From: Paenibacillus sabinae T27
GTDB taxonomy: Bacteria > Bacillota > Bacilli > Paenibacillales > Paenibacillaceae
Direction: 5' to 3'
Assembly: GCF_000612505.1 (NCBI RefSeq)
Contig: NZ_CP004078.1
Location: forward strand, 3,201,252 to 3,265,251
DNA length: 64,000 bases
The translations under genes and the position numbers were made by a program. The notes beneath the pieces are model-generated. The model saw nothing but the letters and a program-made list of their open reading frames with translations. It searched no databases and was not told the origin of the DNA. Below are positions 36,662 to 47,409 of the stretch, in pieces. Positions within the stretch are counted from its first letter, which is position 1, and every line of letters begins with the position of its first letter.

Positions 36662-37499
36662 TTCTATGCTCCTCGTTGTCGAGCGCCACCCTGATCAATT
36701 CCTTCTTGATTTCCTGAAGCTGGGTGTCAATTCTGGCATCGACGCTTCCAAACGAAGAACGGATCACACAGCCGTGGTCCTTTACCGTTGCGTCAGGCAA
36801 TATTTGCAGCTCTGCCTGTGAATCAATCGCCAGAACAAGCTCTTCGCGAGCCGCATTCACAAAAGCGAACTGCTTGGGAGCGACACATAAGGAAATGACT
36901 CCCTGCTCCCGTTTGCGTGCCAGGTTTCGCCTTATAAGGTCAATTGTGAACGCCGGCTCCACCGTCAGCTGCTTCTCCACGATTTTCTCGGCAATGTCGC
37001 AGCTTAGCTCTACCAAAAATGGCTCGGCTTCCTGAATAATCAGATCTCTGGCCTTGTAAGCCTCCGACAGTACGGCTTGGGCTTCTGCCATCATTTCGTC
37101 CAGCCTGACCTTCATTACCTTCTCAGCCTGCAGCAGCCCCTCGTCATAGCCCTGCTTGAAAGCTTCGGCTTTCACTGCTTCTGTCAGGTGTTCATCCTGC
37201 TCCCTCCGGCTCCGCCACCAATCCTCGGCCTCGCTTCGCGCCCGTTCAATAATTCGCTCCGCTTCAAGCGAAGCGTTGCGCACCTGCCCTTCGGCGAATT
37301 CCTTCGCATCCCGGAGCATCTCCCGGCGCGCCTGCTCTGCCGCCTCGCGCGCAGGATCTTCATAGTGCTGCTCGGCACTTTCCTCCGGCTGGGCTTCCTC
37401 TTCGACAAGACCGGCATGCTGCCGGGCCAGTTCCAATCTTTTGAGCACATCAACGGGAACATATTGGGAGTGTTTGATCAACCTAGACAATGATGTCAT
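36642..37499 (-). CDS. fliH: flagellar assembly protein FliH
   Basis: About 285 aa. FliH binds FliI and holds it at the export gate. It shows the long Glu/Ala/Arg-rich coiled coil (residues ~35-150) and a C-terminal domain (LSCDIAEKIVEKQL ... IDTQLQEIKKELIRVALDNE). The start is uncertain: ATG 37499 sits very close behind GGAGGAG, TTG 37490 is better spaced, and a GTG at 37529 also opens the frame. It overlaps fliG and fliI. Confidence 0.92.
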   Translation of the reverse strand: MTSLSRLIKHSQYVPVDVLKRLELARQHAGLVEEEAQPEESAEQHYEDPAREAAEQARREMLRDAKEFAEGQVRNASLEAERIIERARSEAEDWWRSRREQDEHLTEAVKAEAFKQGYDEGLLQAEKVMKVRLDEMMAEAQAVLSEAYKARDLIIQEAEPFLVELSCDIAEKIVEKQLTVEPAFTIDLIRRNLARKREQGVISLCVAPKQFAFVNAAREELVLAIDSQAELQILPDATVKDHGCVIRSSFGSVDARIDTQLQEIKKELIRVALDNEEHRNGEQDA

Positions 37500-38499
37500 C
37501 TCCTCCGCCGCGGGCAATGATAATTTCACCCGATTCTTCCAGTCTGCGAATAGTCGCTACAATACGGGTCTGAGCTTCCTCCACATCACGCAGCCGCACC
37601 GGCCCCATAAACTCCATTTCTTCCCGGAAGGTTTCCGCCATTCGTTTGGACATGTTTCGGAAAATGACGTCGCGGACTTCTTCGCTCGCAACTTTTAGCG
37701 CAAGCTGCAAATCCGCATTCTCGATATCCCGGATAATACGCTGGATGGAACGGTTGTCCACATTGACGATATCTTCGAAGACGAACATGCGCTTCTTGAT
37801 CTCTTCCGCCAGTTCCGGATCCTGTATTTCGAGAGAATCCAGAATGGTGCGTTCCGTTCCCCGGTCGACACCGTTCAAAATTTGTACAATCGACTCGATG
37901 CCGCCGGCATTCGTATAGTCCTGTGTAACCGTCGCGGACAGCTTTTGCTCCAGTACCCTCTCGATCTGGGAAATAACCTCCGGAGAAGTGCTGTCCATGA
38001 CGGCAATCCTTCTTGCCACCTCCGCCTGTTTCTCCTGAGGCAGAGAGGATAGAATCGCTGCAGCCTGTTCGAATTTTAAATAGGAAAGAACAAGTGCGAT
38101 TGTCTGCACATTTTCGTTCTGAATAAAGTTTAGAATCTGGTTCGGATCGGCCTTGCGAGCAAAGTCGAACGGTCTGACCTGAAGCGTCGCCGTCAGGCGG
38201 TTAATGACTTCCAGTGCCTTCTGCTGCCCCAGAGCTTTTTCAAGGATTTCCTTGGCATAATTGATGCCGCCCTGTGAAATATATTCCTGAGCAAGACAGA
38301 TTTGGTGAAACTCCGACATAATCAAGTCTCTTTCACTGTTGTCAATCTTGCGAACGTTGGCAATCTCCAGCGTTAGCTGTTCAATCTCATCATCTCTAAG
38401 ATGTTTGAAAATCTGGGCCGAAACTTCCGGACCAAGTGTAATGAGCAGGATGGCGGCTTTCTGCCTGCCGCTAAGCCCCTGCTGTGCGGCCTTTGCCAT
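37483..38499 (-). CDS. fliG: flagellar motor switch protein FliG
   Basis: 338 aa. FliG transmits torque from the stators. The N-domain (SGRQKAAILLITLGPEVSAQ) binds FliF, the middle domain carries QTIALVLSYLKFEQAAAILS with the EHPQ-equivalent region, and the C-domain has the charged helix DVDNRSIQRIIRDIENADL-like segment, here VNVDNRSIQRIIRDIENADL. It is 4 bases after fliF. Confidence 0.97.
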   Translation of the reverse strand: MAKAAQQGLSGRQKAAILLITLGPEVSAQIFKHLRDDEIEQLTLEIANVRKIDNSERDLIMSEFHQICLAQEYISQGGINYAKEILEKALGQQKALEVINRLTATLQVRPFDFARKADPNQILNFIQNENVQTIALVLSYLKFEQAAAILSSLPQEKQAEVARRIAVMDSTSPEVISQIERVLEQKLSATVTQDYTNAGGIESIVQILNGVDRGTERTILDSLEIQDPELAEEIKKRMFVFEDIVNVDNRSIQRIIRDIENADLQLALKVASEEVRDVIFRNMSKRMAETFREEMEFMGPVRLRDVEEAQTRIVATIRRLEESGEIIIARGGGDDIIV

Positions 38500-38503
38500 G
38501 CGT

Positions 38504-40090
38504 TCACCTCTGTTCGTCTGCTAGCCAGGTGCGCAGCAGATTGACGAACTCGTCCGGCTTTTTCTTGGCCAGGCTTTCCAGCTGCTTGCGCACTTGACTC
38601 TCGTTCGTTACGCTTTCCAGATCAATGGACGGATACTCGGTAGGCACCTGAAGCGGTACATCTTCCTCTTCTTCCTCCGCATTCTTGCGGCGCCGACGGT
38701 AGATCAGGTAGCCAGCCCCGCCGCCAACGAGCGCAGCCCCCGCCGCGATCGCCCAGATCATCCAATTCGCCAGTCCTCCCGAAGCTGCGGCAGGCGTTTG
38801 TGTGCCGAAAGGCTGCGAGTAGACCGAAACTTTCTTAGTTAAATCAGCGTCAGTATAGGTAATCCCCGAATCGGCAAGGGAAGCTCTGACAATATTGACC
38901 AAAATATTACGAATGGCGTCCGATGTCGCCTGATCCAAAGTATTTTGTCCGTCAGGTGGTTCAACCGCAACATTAATGGTTAAATCTTTTACAGTGTATG
39001 GACTTGCAATAATATCTTTGGTGATTCTGTTCACTTCATAATTCCTTGTCTCGGATGACTCCTCTGATGAAGTGTTCCCGGAGTTCGTGCTGCTTGGATA
39101 CCCCTGCACGTCGCCTTCTCCGGTTCCCGCTACCCCACCGTTCGTGTTGCCTTGCCCCGTGTACGTATTGCTAATGATTTGGGAACTGATTTCGATCCCT
39201 TTCATATTTTCGGTGTCAACAGGTGTAACCAAATCTTCTTTCCGGTTCTCTTTATCAAAGTTCAGCTTGGAAAAGACGAGCACATCGACTTTGTCGGGTC
39301 CAGTGAGCGTACTGAGAAACGCCTTGACATTCTTTTTGACTTCATCCTCAAATTTCTTTTGAAGGACGAAGTTCTCTTCAATTTGGCTGGACACTCCGGC
39401 TTGTCCGCCCTTGGCCGTTGGATAAAGCTCGGTCTCGTTATTCGTGATCGTAATATTGTCAACGGGCAAATTCGGCACGGCTGTCTTCACCAAATTGAAA
39501 TATCCGTCAATGTTATCCTGATTCGGTCTGAACCCCGGCTTGAAGCTCAGCACTACCGATGCGGAAGCCTTCTCCTGATCGTCCTGAGTGGCGAACACCG
39601 TTTCCTTGGGCAGATTGACAAGAACTTTGGCGTCCTTAACCCCCTGCATTCTCCGTAGAAGCTGTTCAACCTCCCCGTTAAGGGCGTTATTGTACTTTAC
39701 ATTAAATTCGTTCTCCGTTGATCCGATCATAGATGAGCTCTCGTCAAATGCTTTAAAGCCGATCGAGCCATCCTGTACGATTCCCTGCGAACCGATATCC
39801 ACCTTTACTCGGGCTGCGTCTGTGCTGGGAACGGAAATACTCTTGCCGTCAGGACTTAACCGATAGCTGATTCCTGAAGATTCCAGATAGTTCATGACTC
39901 CTGCGGCATCCGTACTGTCCAAATCCTGAAATGCAACCTCATATTCGGTCTTGGTAAGCTGCATCGTCACAGCAATGATTATTATGATAATGATCAGCAG
40001 CGTCGAAAAGAACATTATCTTCTGCCGAACGCTGAATCTGTTCCAATACTGGACAATCTTGTCCCTGTACTGGACGAATCTTTCATTCAC
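38504..40090 (-). CDS. fliF: flagellar MS-ring protein FliF
   Basis: 528 aa. Membrane helices at about 25-45 and 440-460 flank the periplasm-side ring-building domains (LLRRMQGVKDAKVLVNLPKE and ASVVLSFKPG are family motifs). The cytoplasmic tail (from ~465) ends with the FliG-binding segment VRKQLESLAKKKPDEFVNLL. It is the base on which the motor is built. It follows fliE by 33 bases. Confidence 0.97.
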   Translation of the reverse strand: MNERFVQYRDKIVQYWNRFSVRQKIMFFSTLLIIIIIIIAVTMQLTKTEYEVAFQDLDSTDAAGVMNYLESSGISYRLSPDGKSISVPSTDAARVKVDIGSQGIVQDGSIGFKAFDESSSMIGSTENEFNVKYNNALNGEVEQLLRRMQGVKDAKVLVNLPKETVFATQDDQEKASASVVLSFKPGFRPNQDNIDGYFNLVKTAVPNLPVDNITITNNETELYPTAKGGQAGVSSQIEENFVLQKKFEDEVKKNVKAFLSTLTGPDKVDVLVFSKLNFDKENRKEDLVTPVDTENMKGIEISSQIISNTYTGQGNTNGGVAGTGEGDVQGYPSSTNSGNTSSEESSETRNYEVNRITKDIIASPYTVKDLTINVAVEPPDGQNTLDQATSDAIRNILVNIVRASLADSGITYTDADLTKKVSVYSQPFGTQTPAAASGGLANWMIWAIAAGAALVGGGAGYLIYRRRRKNAEEEEEDVPLQVPTEYPSIDLESVTNESQVRKQLESLAKKKPDEFVNLLRTWLADEQR

Positions 40091-40123
40091 AGTGTCACCC
40101 CATCCGAAACTTGGCTAGATTGT

Positions 40124-40435
40124 TTAGATTTGAGTTCTCATGATTTCCTGATAGGCTTCAATCACTTTGTTCCGGACTTGGGTAGTGAGCTGCAAGCTCA
40201 GCAAAGCTTGCTGTGAAGAAATCATCGCTTCGTCCACATTGACTTCCCCCAGGACAAACTTGTTATTCATATCTTTCGCATGCTGTTCCTGAGCAGCCAC
40301 TTGATTCAGCGCATCCTCAAGATAGGAGCCAAAGCTATTTGCGCTATCCGAAAGACCTATGGATGATTGGGCCTCTGAAGTCTTCATTTGAAGCGGCTGT
40401 ATGCTTTGTGCGCCAATGGTGAAATTTTGTATCAA
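40124..40435 (-). CDS. fliE: flagellar hook-basal body protein FliE
   Basis: 103 aa. FliE links the MS ring to the rod. The conserved SFGSYLEDALNQVAAQEQHA and C-terminal QALLSLQLTTQVRNKVIEAY identify it. It lies between flgC and fliF. Confidence 0.95.
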   Translation of the reverse strand: MIQNFTIGAQSIQPLQMKTSEAQSSIGLSDSANSFGSYLEDALNQVAAQEQHAKDMNNKFVLGEVNVDEAMISSQQALLSLQLTTQVRNKVIEAYQEIMRTQI

Positions 40436-40523
40436 TGTTTCTCCTCCTTGAAAATAACACTAGAGTTAACCGGATCGATCAAGCTTTTACAATAGGTCAA
40501 TAGATTCAATAGGTTGAAATTTT

Positions 40524-40970
40524 CTATTTGCCAATCTCAAGCGCCTTGGTTACCATCGCTTTGCTTGCGTTCAGCATCGTTACGTTGGCTTCATAGGAGC
40601 GGGATGCCGAGAGCATATCTACCATTTCCTTCGTAATATCAACGTTGGGCATATACACATAACCGTTGGCATCCGCATCGGGGTGGGTTGGATTATAAAC
40701 TGGCTTGAGCGGCGAGGAATCATCTATGATCGATTGAACGCGAACACCTTCAGATCCTCCGTTCATTTTGGAATTCAGAATGTTGGAGAAGCTGTTGTCT
40801 TGAGCCGATTCCAGCACCACCAGCTTCCGCCGGTATGGCACCGCCTTGCCGTTGACAACGGAGGCTCTTGTCGTTTCCGCATTGGCAATGTTGGATGAAA
40901 TCACATCCATTCTAAGCCGCTGCGCGGTCAGTGCCGAAGCGCTGATTCCAAAACTGCTGCCAAAATTCAT
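40524..40970 (-). CDS. flgC: flagellar rod protein FlgC
   Basis: 148 aa proximal rod protein. The N-terminal motif ALTAQRLRMDVISSNIANAE and the C-terminal NVDITKEMVDMLSASRSYEA are typical. It follows flgB by 7 bases and is exported without a cleaved signal. Confidence 0.96.
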   Translation of the reverse strand: MNFGSSFGISASALTAQRLRMDVISSNIANAETTRASVVNGKAVPYRRKLVVLESAQDNSFSNILNSKMNGGSEGVRVQSIIDDSSPLKPVYNPTHPDADANGYVYMPNVDITKEMVDMLSASRSYEANVTMLNASKAMVTKALEIGK

Positions 40971-40977
40971 ACCTTAA

Positions 40978-41385
40978 TTATCTCCCTTCGGTTGCCGTCC
41001 GCATCATCGAAATCTGGCTGCTCAACAGTTGAACGTACGAGCTGTAACGAAGCTGATTCTCGGCGCTGAGCGCCATCTCGCGGTCAATATCGACATTGTT
41101 GTCGTTATTGTTCATAGTAGTGGTTTCGTCAGTACGAATGACCGGGGACGGAATAGGGCCTGTAGTCCCAAATCGGATATGACGGAGGTCCGTCACTTTG
41201 GCGCCGAGCGAGGGCTGAAGCCCGCTCTCCTGTTCGCGCAGAAAGCTCTCGAATGAGACATCGGAGCGCTTGAAACCCGGCGTATCGACATTTGCCACAT
41301 TATTTGCCAGTGCGTTTTGTCGCATGGTGGCGGCATCGATTCCCCTCTGCAATCTCAGGAAACTGATACTGTTAAGCAATCCCAA
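40978..41385 (-). CDS. flgB: flagellar rod protein FlgB
   Basis: 135 aa from the TTG at 41385 (LGLLNSISFLRLQRGIDAAT), preceded by AAGGGGG at 7-base spacing. The frame is open for 48 further codons, but those do not resemble FlgB. The motif MRQNALANNVANVDTPGFKR is diagnostic. It is the first gene of the fla/che operon. Confidence 0.95.
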   Translation of the reverse strand: MGLLNSISFLRLQRGIDAATMRQNALANNVANVDTPGFKRSDVSFESFLREQESGLQPSLGAKVTDLRHIRFGTTGPIPSPVIRTDETTTMNNNDNNVDIDREMALSAENQLRYSSYVQLLSSQISMMRTATEGR

Positions 41386-41581
41386 TGTTAATCCCCCTTC
41401 CAAAGCTATCATAATGAAAAGAATTCCACAACTCTTTCTGAAATCCTTCTCAAATCGACAAAATTTGATAAAAAAAGCGATCTTTCCCGCAAAAACATCT
41501 GGGACTTTGTGATCGACAGATTGAGACATAAATGAGGTAATTATTACATATATTGATTCTCGTAGAATTTGTATAATATTA
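41386..41581 (-). promoter_or_regulatory. AT-rich region upstream of flgB, probable fla/che promoter region
   Basis: This intergenic stretch (the rest of 41386-41766) holds the hslU terminator to its right and must contain the promoter of the fla/che operon, since transcription of hslU stops before it. It is AT-rich and has a GTCGAT direct repeat at about 41455 and 41514. I could not pick a convincing sigma-A or sigma-D promoter by eye, so the boundaries are only those of the gap. Confidence 0.45.
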
Positions 41582-41622
41582 CAATAAGAAAATAGCCCTA
41601 TCTTTTCAAAAAAGATAGGACT
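41582..41622 (-). terminator. strong terminator after hslU
   Basis: Minus-strand AGTCCTATCTTTT pairs with AAAAGATAGGGCT over 13 bp (one wobble) around a 3-base loop, followed by ATTTTCTT. It closes the dprA-topA-trmFO-hslVU unit and isolates it from the fla/che operon. Between it and the hslU stop (41623-41766) no gene is seen. Confidence 0.88.
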
Positions 41623-41766
41623 TTTCGGATTTTTTATGAAATTATTTACAATTAATCACCCATTTATTTCTTATGATCTCAGTTAGTTCCGTAATTTCCC
41701 TTAATTTAGGTCAATTCGGGCTACCTCCTGTTACTTCTTACCTAGGAACCTGCCATTCGGAGGAAG

Positions 41767-43170
41767 TTACAGAATATATTGGCTCAGATCGCGATCTTGC
41801 GCAATGCTTGCAAGCTTCTCACGAACATATTCGGGTGTGATTACCATTTTGTCAAGCGTCAGCTCGGGGGCTTCAAACGATAAATCTTCCAACAGCTTCT
41901 CCAAAATGGTATGCAGGCGTCTTGCCCCGATATTCTCCATGTTCTGATTGACTGTCGCTGCGATTTTCGCAATTTCGTAAATGGCTTCTTTGGTAAACTC
42001 CACTTCAATATCTTCGGTTGCGAGCAGATGGGCGTATTGTTTGGTCAGCGCGTTTTTCGGTTCCGTCAATATCGATACGAAATCTTCAAGGGACAGGCTG
42101 CTAAGTTCAACCCGAATGGGGAATCGTCCCTGGAGTTCAGGGATCAGATCGGACGGTTTGGCAACATGAAATGCCCCGGCCGCCACGAACAGCACATAAT
42201 CGGTCTTTACGGGACCGTACTTGGTCATCACGGTAGAGCCTTCAACAATCGGCAAAATATCTCTCTGCACACCCTCGCGAGAAACATCCGGGCCTCCTCC
42301 TTTGCCCTGGCTTGCCACCTTGTCAATCTCATCGATAAAAATAATGCCGTTCTGCTCCGCGCGCGCGACGGATTCCTGAATAACGTCATCCATATCGATC
42401 AGCTTGTTCGCCTCATCCTGAATCAGCACTTTGCGCGCTTCCCGGATCGGAAGCTTCCGTTTCTTGGTCCGCTTCGGCAGCAGGCTTCCAAACATCTCCT
42501 GCATGTTCATCCCCATCTGGTCGTTCCCCTGGCCTGCGAACATATCCAGCATGGTTGGTGTAGTATCTTCGACATCGATCTCGATAACATCGTCTTCCAT
42601 CTGCCCGGCCAGCAGCTTGAACCGGATTCCCCGCCGGCGTTCGTTTAACGAAGCGTCTCCGTCCGTATCTTCCGGTTTCGCATCCTCCTGATTCCCGCCT
42701 GCGCCAAACAGCATCTCGAACGGATTGCGCTGAGCTTTATTCTTCGAGCCGGATGGCGCGAGAATGCGGACGATCCGCTCATTCGCCAGCTCTTCCGCCC
42801 GATCCTTCACCTTCTCGGTGCGCTCAAGTTTGACCATCCGGATCGCCGTCTCCACGAGGTCGCGCACCATGGATTCCACATCGCGTCCCACATATCCGAC
42901 TTCGGTAAATTTCGTCGCTTCCACTTTGACGAACGGAGCATTTACCAGCTTCGCCAGGCGTCTGGCAATCTCGGTCTTGCCCACACCGGTAGGTCCGATC
43001 ATCAAGATATTCTTCGGCACGATTTCATCCCGCAGTTCTTCAGACAGCTTGCCGCGCCGGTATCGGTTGCGCAAAGCGACCGCCATTGATTTCTTGGCCT
43101 GCTTCTGGCCAACGATATACTTATCCAGCTCAGCTACGATTTGCCGGGGCGTAAGCGATTGATTCACCAT
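41767..43170 (-). CDS. hslU: HslU (ClpY) ATPase subunit of the HslUV protease
   Basis: 467 aa AAA+ unfoldase that feeds proteins into HslV. Walker A GPTGVGKT is at residues 59-66, the pore motif GYVGRD follows shortly after, Walker B is [10 protein letters not shown], and the C terminus ends SQYIL, the usual tail that inserts into HslV. The I-domain (about 110-245) contains low-complexity acidic stretches. It lies 27 bases after hslV. Confidence 0.97.
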   Translation of the reverse strand: MVNQSLTPRQIVAELDKYIVGQKQAKKSMAVALRNRYRRGKLSEELRDEIVPKNILMIGPTGVGKTEIARRLAKLVNAPFVKVEATKFTEVGYVGRDVESMVRDLVETAIRMVKLERTEKVKDRAEELANERIVRILAPSGSKNKAQRNPFEMLFGAGGNQEDAKPEDTDGDASLNERRRGIRFKLLAGQMEDDVIEIDVEDTTPTMLDMFAGQGNDQMGMNMQEMFGSLLPKRTKKRKLPIREARKVLIQDEANKLIDMDDVIQESVARAEQNGIIFIDEIDKVASQGKGGGPDVSREGVQRDILPIVEGSTVMTKYGPVKTDYVLFVAAGAFHVAKPSDLIPELQGRFPIRVELSSLSLEDFVSILTEPKNALTKQYAHLLATEDIEVEFTKEAIYEIAKIAATVNQNMENIGARRLHTILEKLLEDLSFEAPELTLDKMVITPEYVREKLASIAQDRDLSQYIL

Positions 43171-43197
43171 CTTGATCTTCCACCTCTCTGGCTGGCT

Positions 43198-43746
43198 TTA
43201 AGCCTGCAATTGTTCAACAATGATATTGGAATTGGTATAGACGCAAATCTCAGATGCTATAGTAAGCGCTTCCTTTGCGATATCTGCTGCTCCGAGATCT
43301 TTGGCATGACGTTTCAGTGCGCGGGCGGATGCCAGTGCAAAATTGCCGCCGGAGCCGATCGCCAGCACATCGTCGTCCGGCTCGATAATCTCTCCACCGC
43401 CCGAGATGAGCAGCATGCCGTTCTTATCCATAACGATCATCAGCGCCTCCAGCTTGCGCAGAACTCGGTCCTGGCGCCAATCCTTGGCCAGTTCGACCGC
43501 AGCGCGCTGCAAATTGCCGTGATGCTCCTCCAGCTTGCCCTCGAACTTCTCAAACAGGGTGATCGCGTCGGCAACCGAGCCGGCGAATCCGGCGATGACC
43601 TGCCCTCTGTATAATCTCCGCACTTTTTTGGCGGTTGTCTTCATAATCACATTTTCTCCAAAGGTAACCTGTCCGTCGCCGGCGATTGCCGATTCACCGT
43701 TATGCCGTACAGCGCAGATGGTTGTTGCGTGAAAGCTTGGAATCAT
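43198..43746 (-). CDS. hslV: HslV (ClpQ) protease subunit
   Basis: 182 aa N-terminal-nucleophile peptidase. The protein begins [17 protein letters not shown]; the internal TTICAV aligns with the E. coli mature start (TTIVSV). Like Bacillus ClpQ it has extra residues before that Thr, but here the sequence is MIPS instead of MSS. Strong AGGAGG 7 bases before the ATG fixes this start. GDGQVTFG and the glycine-rich [20 protein letters not shown] segment are typical. Confidence 0.96.
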   Translation of the reverse strand: MIPSFHATTICAVRHNGESAIAGDGQVTFGENVIMKTTAKKVRRLYRGQVIAGFAGSVADAITLFEKFEGKLEEHHGNLQRAAVELAKDWRQDRVLRKLEALMIVMDKNGMLLISGGGEIIEPDDDVLAIGSGGNFALASARALKRHAKDLGAADIAKEALTIASEICVYTNSNIIVEQLQA

Positions 43747-43789
43747 GTTCTAGCCTCCTTATATCATGCTCTCAAAATGATACGGGTCT

Positions 43790-45166
43790 CTACAGAGACC
43801 CGGAACCGATGCTATGGGGCAGACTCGTGCCATCCGCGAATGCAGCCAGACTGTCCAATGCGCGGAACGCGAGAAGCTCATTTTTTTCCTTCTTATTGCG
43901 GATTCTCCGCTCTGGCTTCGGCAGAAGACCGAAGTTCGCGTTCATCGGCTGAAAATGCTTGGGATCGGCGGAAGTAATGTAAGCAGGCATGCTGCCAAGA
44001 ACCGTATCCTCCGGGAAAACAAGCGGCTCTTCGCCAAGAGCGATTCTAGCGGCATTAATGCCGGCTATGAGTCCCGAGGCCGCCGACTCGACGTAACCTT
44101 CTACTCCCGTCATCTGGCCCGCGAACAACAGCCGCTCTTGCCCTTTCAGCTGATATGTCGGATGCAGCATCTTCGGCGAATTGATGAACGTATTGCGGTG
44201 CATGACGCCATAGCGGACATACTCTGCATTCTCCAGACCGGGAATCAGGGAGAAGACCCGCTTCTGCTCGCCCCATTTCAAGTGGGTCTGAAACCCAACC
44301 AGGTTATACAGCGTTCCGGCTGCGTTGTCCTGACGAAGCTGAACGACCGCATAGGGCAGTTTGCCCGTATGGGGATTGACCAGGCCAACCGGCTTCATCG
44401 GACCGAACAGGGCCGTCTGCTTGCCGCGTTTCATCATGATCTCGATCGGCATGCAGCCCTCGAAGTAAATCTCTTTCTCAAAATCTTTGAGCGCCGCCGT
44501 CTCCGCGGAAACGAGCGCATCATAGAAGACGTCGAACTCCTCTTCCGTCATCGGGCAGTTAAGATAAGCCGCTTCGCCTTTGTCATACCGGGAAGCCAGA
44601 TAAACCTTGCTCATATCGATCGAATCCTTCTCGACAATTGGAGCCGCCGCATCATAGAAGTAAAAATACTCCTCGCCGAGAAGTGCTTTGATTTCGGATG
44701 AGAGTGCCGGCGACGTCAGCGGTCCGCTGGCGATTACGACAATCCCTTCCTCCGGTATATGCGTCAATTCTTCATTTATGACCTCGACAAGCGGATGCTC
44801 GTGCAGCGCCGACGTAATTTCGCCGGAGAATCCGTCACGGTCAACGGCAAGCGCGCCTCCAGCCGGCACGGCGTGCTTATCGGCGGAACCGAGAACCAGG
44901 GAGCCGAGCCGCCGCATTTCCTCTTTCAGAACGCCGACAGCGTTCCCGAGCCCGTTGGCACGCAGCGAGTTGCTGCATACGAGTTCGGCGAATTTATCCG
45001 TATGATGGGCCGGCGTCTTTACGACCGGCCGCATTTCATATAATTTTACCGGCACTCCCCGTGATGCGATCTGCCAGGCTGCTTCGCTCCCGGCAAGCCC
45101 CGCTCCGATTACCGTTACCGCCGCCGGAGAACCGGCTGTCTGCTTTCCTGTATCCGTCAACTTCAC
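43790..45166 (-). CDS. trmFO: tRNA (uracil-54 C5) methyltransferase TrmFO
   Basis: Folate/FAD-dependent enzyme that makes ribothymidine at tRNA position 54. The FAD-binding motif [14 protein letters not shown] is near the N terminus, and [19 protein letters not shown] and [14 protein letters not shown] are family motifs. I take the GTG at 45166 (458 aa) as start because GGAGG lies just before it; an ATG at 45184 lacks one. It is followed by hslV with only 43 bases, so xerC is not here. Confidence 0.95.
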   Translation of the reverse strand: MKLTDTGKQTAGSPAAVTVIGAGLAGSEAAWQIASRGVPVKLYEMRPVVKTPAHHTDKFAELVCSNSLRANGLGNAVGVLKEEMRRLGSLVLGSADKHAVPAGGALAVDRDGFSGEITSALHEHPLVEVINEELTHIPEEGIVVIASGPLTSPALSSEIKALLGEEYFYFYDAAAPIVEKDSIDMSKVYLASRYDKGEAAYLNCPMTEEEFDVFYDALVSAETAALKDFEKEIYFEGCMPIEIMMKRGKQTALFGPMKPVGLVNPHTGKLPYAVVQLRQDNAAGTLYNLVGFQTHLKWGEQKRVFSLIPGLENAEYVRYGVMHRNTFINSPKMLHPTYQLKGQERLLFAGQMTGVEGYVESAASGLIAGINAARIALGEEPLVFPEDTVLGSMPAYITSADPKHFQPMNANFGLLPKPERRIRNKKEKNELLAFRALDSLAAFADGTSLPHSIGSGSL

Positions 45167-45212
45167 ACTACCTCCATAAGTCATTCTTGCTGAATTTATT
45201 TACAGGGCAGGA

Positions 45213-47312
45213 TTACTCTGCCGCTTCTTCATCATTCTCTTCCAGATTCTCGGTATGATCGCAGGATGTGCACTGCAGCCTGACGCCTTGTTTATTACGT
45301 TTCTCGATCATCCAGGAGCCGCACTCCGGACAAGGCTTGGATGACGGTTTATCCCAGGAGACAAAGTCGCACTCAGGATAACGGTCGCAGCCGTAAAAGA
45401 CGCGTCCCTTCTTGCTGCGCCGTTCCACGACTTTTCCTTCATGGCATTTCGGGCAGCCGACGCCGATGTCTTTGATGATCGGCTTGGTATTGCGGCAGTC
45501 GGGGAACCCGGAGCAGGCCAGAAATTTGCCGAAGCGGCCCAGCTTGTAGACCATCGGCTTACCGCATTTCTCGCATAATTCGTCCGAAACCTCGTCCACG
45601 ATCTCAATCTCTTTCATTTCCTCTTCCGCTACTTCCAGACGCTTCTCAAACGATTGGTAGAACTCGCCAAGCACCTTTACCCAGTCTTCCGAGCCTTCCT
45701 CCACATGGTCAAGGTCGCCTTCCATATGGGCCGTAAATTCCACATCGAGAATTTCCGGGAAGAACTGCTCCATTTGCTCGATAACGAGCTCTCCGAGCTC
45801 GGTGGGCATGAATTTCTTCTCTTCAATGGCGACATAGCCGCGCTTCTGGATCGTCTCGAGCGTCGGCGCATACGTACTTGGACGTCCGATTCCCAGCTCT
45901 TCCAGTGTTTTGACAAGACGGGCCTCCGTATAACGCGGCGGGGGCTGTGTAAAGTGCTGCTTCGGGTCGATTTCGTGCTGGACCAGTTTATCGCCCGCCT
46001 GAAGCAGTGGCAGATATTTGTCTTCCTCCGTCGTCCCGTCATCGTTGCCTTCCACATAGACCTTCATAAAGCCGGGGAAAGACACCTTGGAACCGACGGC
46101 GCGGAACACGGCCGTACCAACCGCAATGTCGACGGAGAGCGTATCCAGCAGAGCCGAGGCCATTTGGCTTGATACAAAACGTTCCCAGATCAGCTTATAC
46201 AGCCGATACTGGTCACGGCTGGTAAATTCCTTGACAGCATCCGGCTCGCGCAGCGCCGATGTCGGCCGGATCGCTTCGTGAGCATCTTGTGCCCCGGCCG
46301 CCTTCTTGGAATACTGACGCGGCGTTTCCGGCAAAAAGTTCTCTCCATACTTGCTGGAAATCAGCTCCTTCGCTTCTTCCTGCGCAGTTGCGGAAATCCG
46401 GGTGGAGTCGGTACGCATATACGTAATCAGACCGACGGTGCCTTCTTTTCCAAGCTCCACACCCTCATAAAGCTGCTGGGCGACGGACATCGTCTTGGCC
46501 GCCCGGAATCCGAGCTTTCTCGCCGCCTCCTGCTGAAGGGAGCTGGTTGTGAACGGCGCCGACGGATGGCGCTGTCTTTCTTTTTCCTTCACTTCGCTGA
46601 CTATGAAATCGGCGCCAGCGATTGCCTTCAATACCTCTTGTACGTCGCTTTCGCGTCCAAGTTCCTTTTTCTCGCCGTTCAATCTGTGGAACTTGGCTTC
46701 AAACAACGAATCCCGGATGCCGAGCTTAGCTGTAATGGTCCAGTATTCCTCCGGCACGAACGCGGAGATTTCATTCTCCCGGTCCATAATGATTTTGACG
46801 GCAACCGACTGAACGCGTCCGGCTGACAGCCCTTTTTTGACTTTCTTCCATAATAAAGGGCTGATTTTGTAACCGACGAGCCGGTCCAGAATCCGCCGCG
46901 CCTGCTGGGCGTTGACCAGATCCATATTGATTTTGCGCGGGGACTTGAATGCATCCTTCACGGCCTGCTTCGTAATCTCGTTGAACACGACGCGGCAGTC
47001 CTGCGTATCGTCCAGTTCCAGCGCATGCGCCAGATGCCAGGCAATCGCCTCTCCTTCGCGGTCCGGGTCAGCCGCCAGATAGACTTTTTTTACTTTTTTG
47101 CTCGCGTCCTTCAGCTCTTTGAGCACAGAGCCTTTGCCGCGGATGGTAATATATTTGGGATTAAAGTCATTCTCGACCTCCACACCAATCTGGCTTTTGG
47201 GCAGGTCGCGAACATGTCCCATGGATGCTTTCACAATAAATTTGCTGCCCAAATATTTGCCGATGGTCTTCGCCTTTGCTGGCGACTCGACAATGACCAA
47301 AGAATCAGCCAC
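45213..47312 (-). CDS. topA: DNA topoisomerase I
   Basis: 699 aa type IA topoisomerase that relaxes negative supercoils. The TOPRIM domain opens with [18 protein letters not shown] and contains the [14 protein letters not shown] metal motif. The active-site Tyr is in [12 protein letters not shown] near residue 300. The C terminus carries three four-cysteine zinc fingers (CEKCGKP..., CPKCHEG..., CPECGSW...). The GTG start follows AGGAGG. It is 97 bases after dprA. Confidence 0.97.
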   Translation of the reverse strand: MADSLVIVESPAKAKTIGKYLGSKFIVKASMGHVRDLPKSQIGVEVENDFNPKYITIRGKGSVLKELKDASKKVKKVYLAADPDREGEAIAWHLAHALELDDTQDCRVVFNEITKQAVKDAFKSPRKINMDLVNAQQARRILDRLVGYKISPLLWKKVKKGLSAGRVQSVAVKIIMDRENEISAFVPEEYWTITAKLGIRDSLFEAKFHRLNGEKKELGRESDVQEVLKAIAGADFIVSEVKEKERQRHPSAPFTTSSLQQEAARKLGFRAAKTMSVAQQLYEGVELGKEGTVGLITYMRTDSTRISATAQEEAKELISSKYGENFLPETPRQYSKKAAGAQDAHEAIRPTSALREPDAVKEFTSRDQYRLYKLIWERFVSSQMASALLDTLSVDIAVGTAVFRAVGSKVSFPGFMKVYVEGNDDGTTEEDKYLPLLQAGDKLVQHEIDPKQHFTQPPPRYTEARLVKTLEELGIGRPSTYAPTLETIQKRGYVAIEEKKFMPTELGELVIEQMEQFFPEILDVEFTAHMEGDLDHVEEGSEDWVKVLGEFYQSFEKRLEVAEEEMKEIEIVDEVSDELCEKCGKPMVYKLGRFGKFLACSGFPDCRNTKPIIKDIGVGCPKCHEGKVVERRSKKGRVFYGCDRYPECDFVSWDKPSSKPCPECGSWMIEKRNKQGVRLQCTSCDHTENLEENDEEAAE

Positions 47313-47409
47313 AGAATCGTCCTCCTAAACGTTTTGTAGCGCATGCTTCTAAATGAAGTTCTTTGGAAAACTTGCTCCCGAAGATACGCTAAAACTTCAA
47401 ACTTCTATT

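Noticed and set aside
41455..41520. Sigma-D promoter for flgB suggested by two GTCGAT copies
   Set aside because: Neither copy has a TAAA element 15 bases upstream, so the match to TAAA-N15-GCCGATAT is too weak.
41623..41766. Short minus-strand frame (EITELTEIIRNKWVINCK) between hslU and its terminator
   Set aside because: Only 22 codons, no start codon, AT-rich; could be a gene remnant but could equally be chance.
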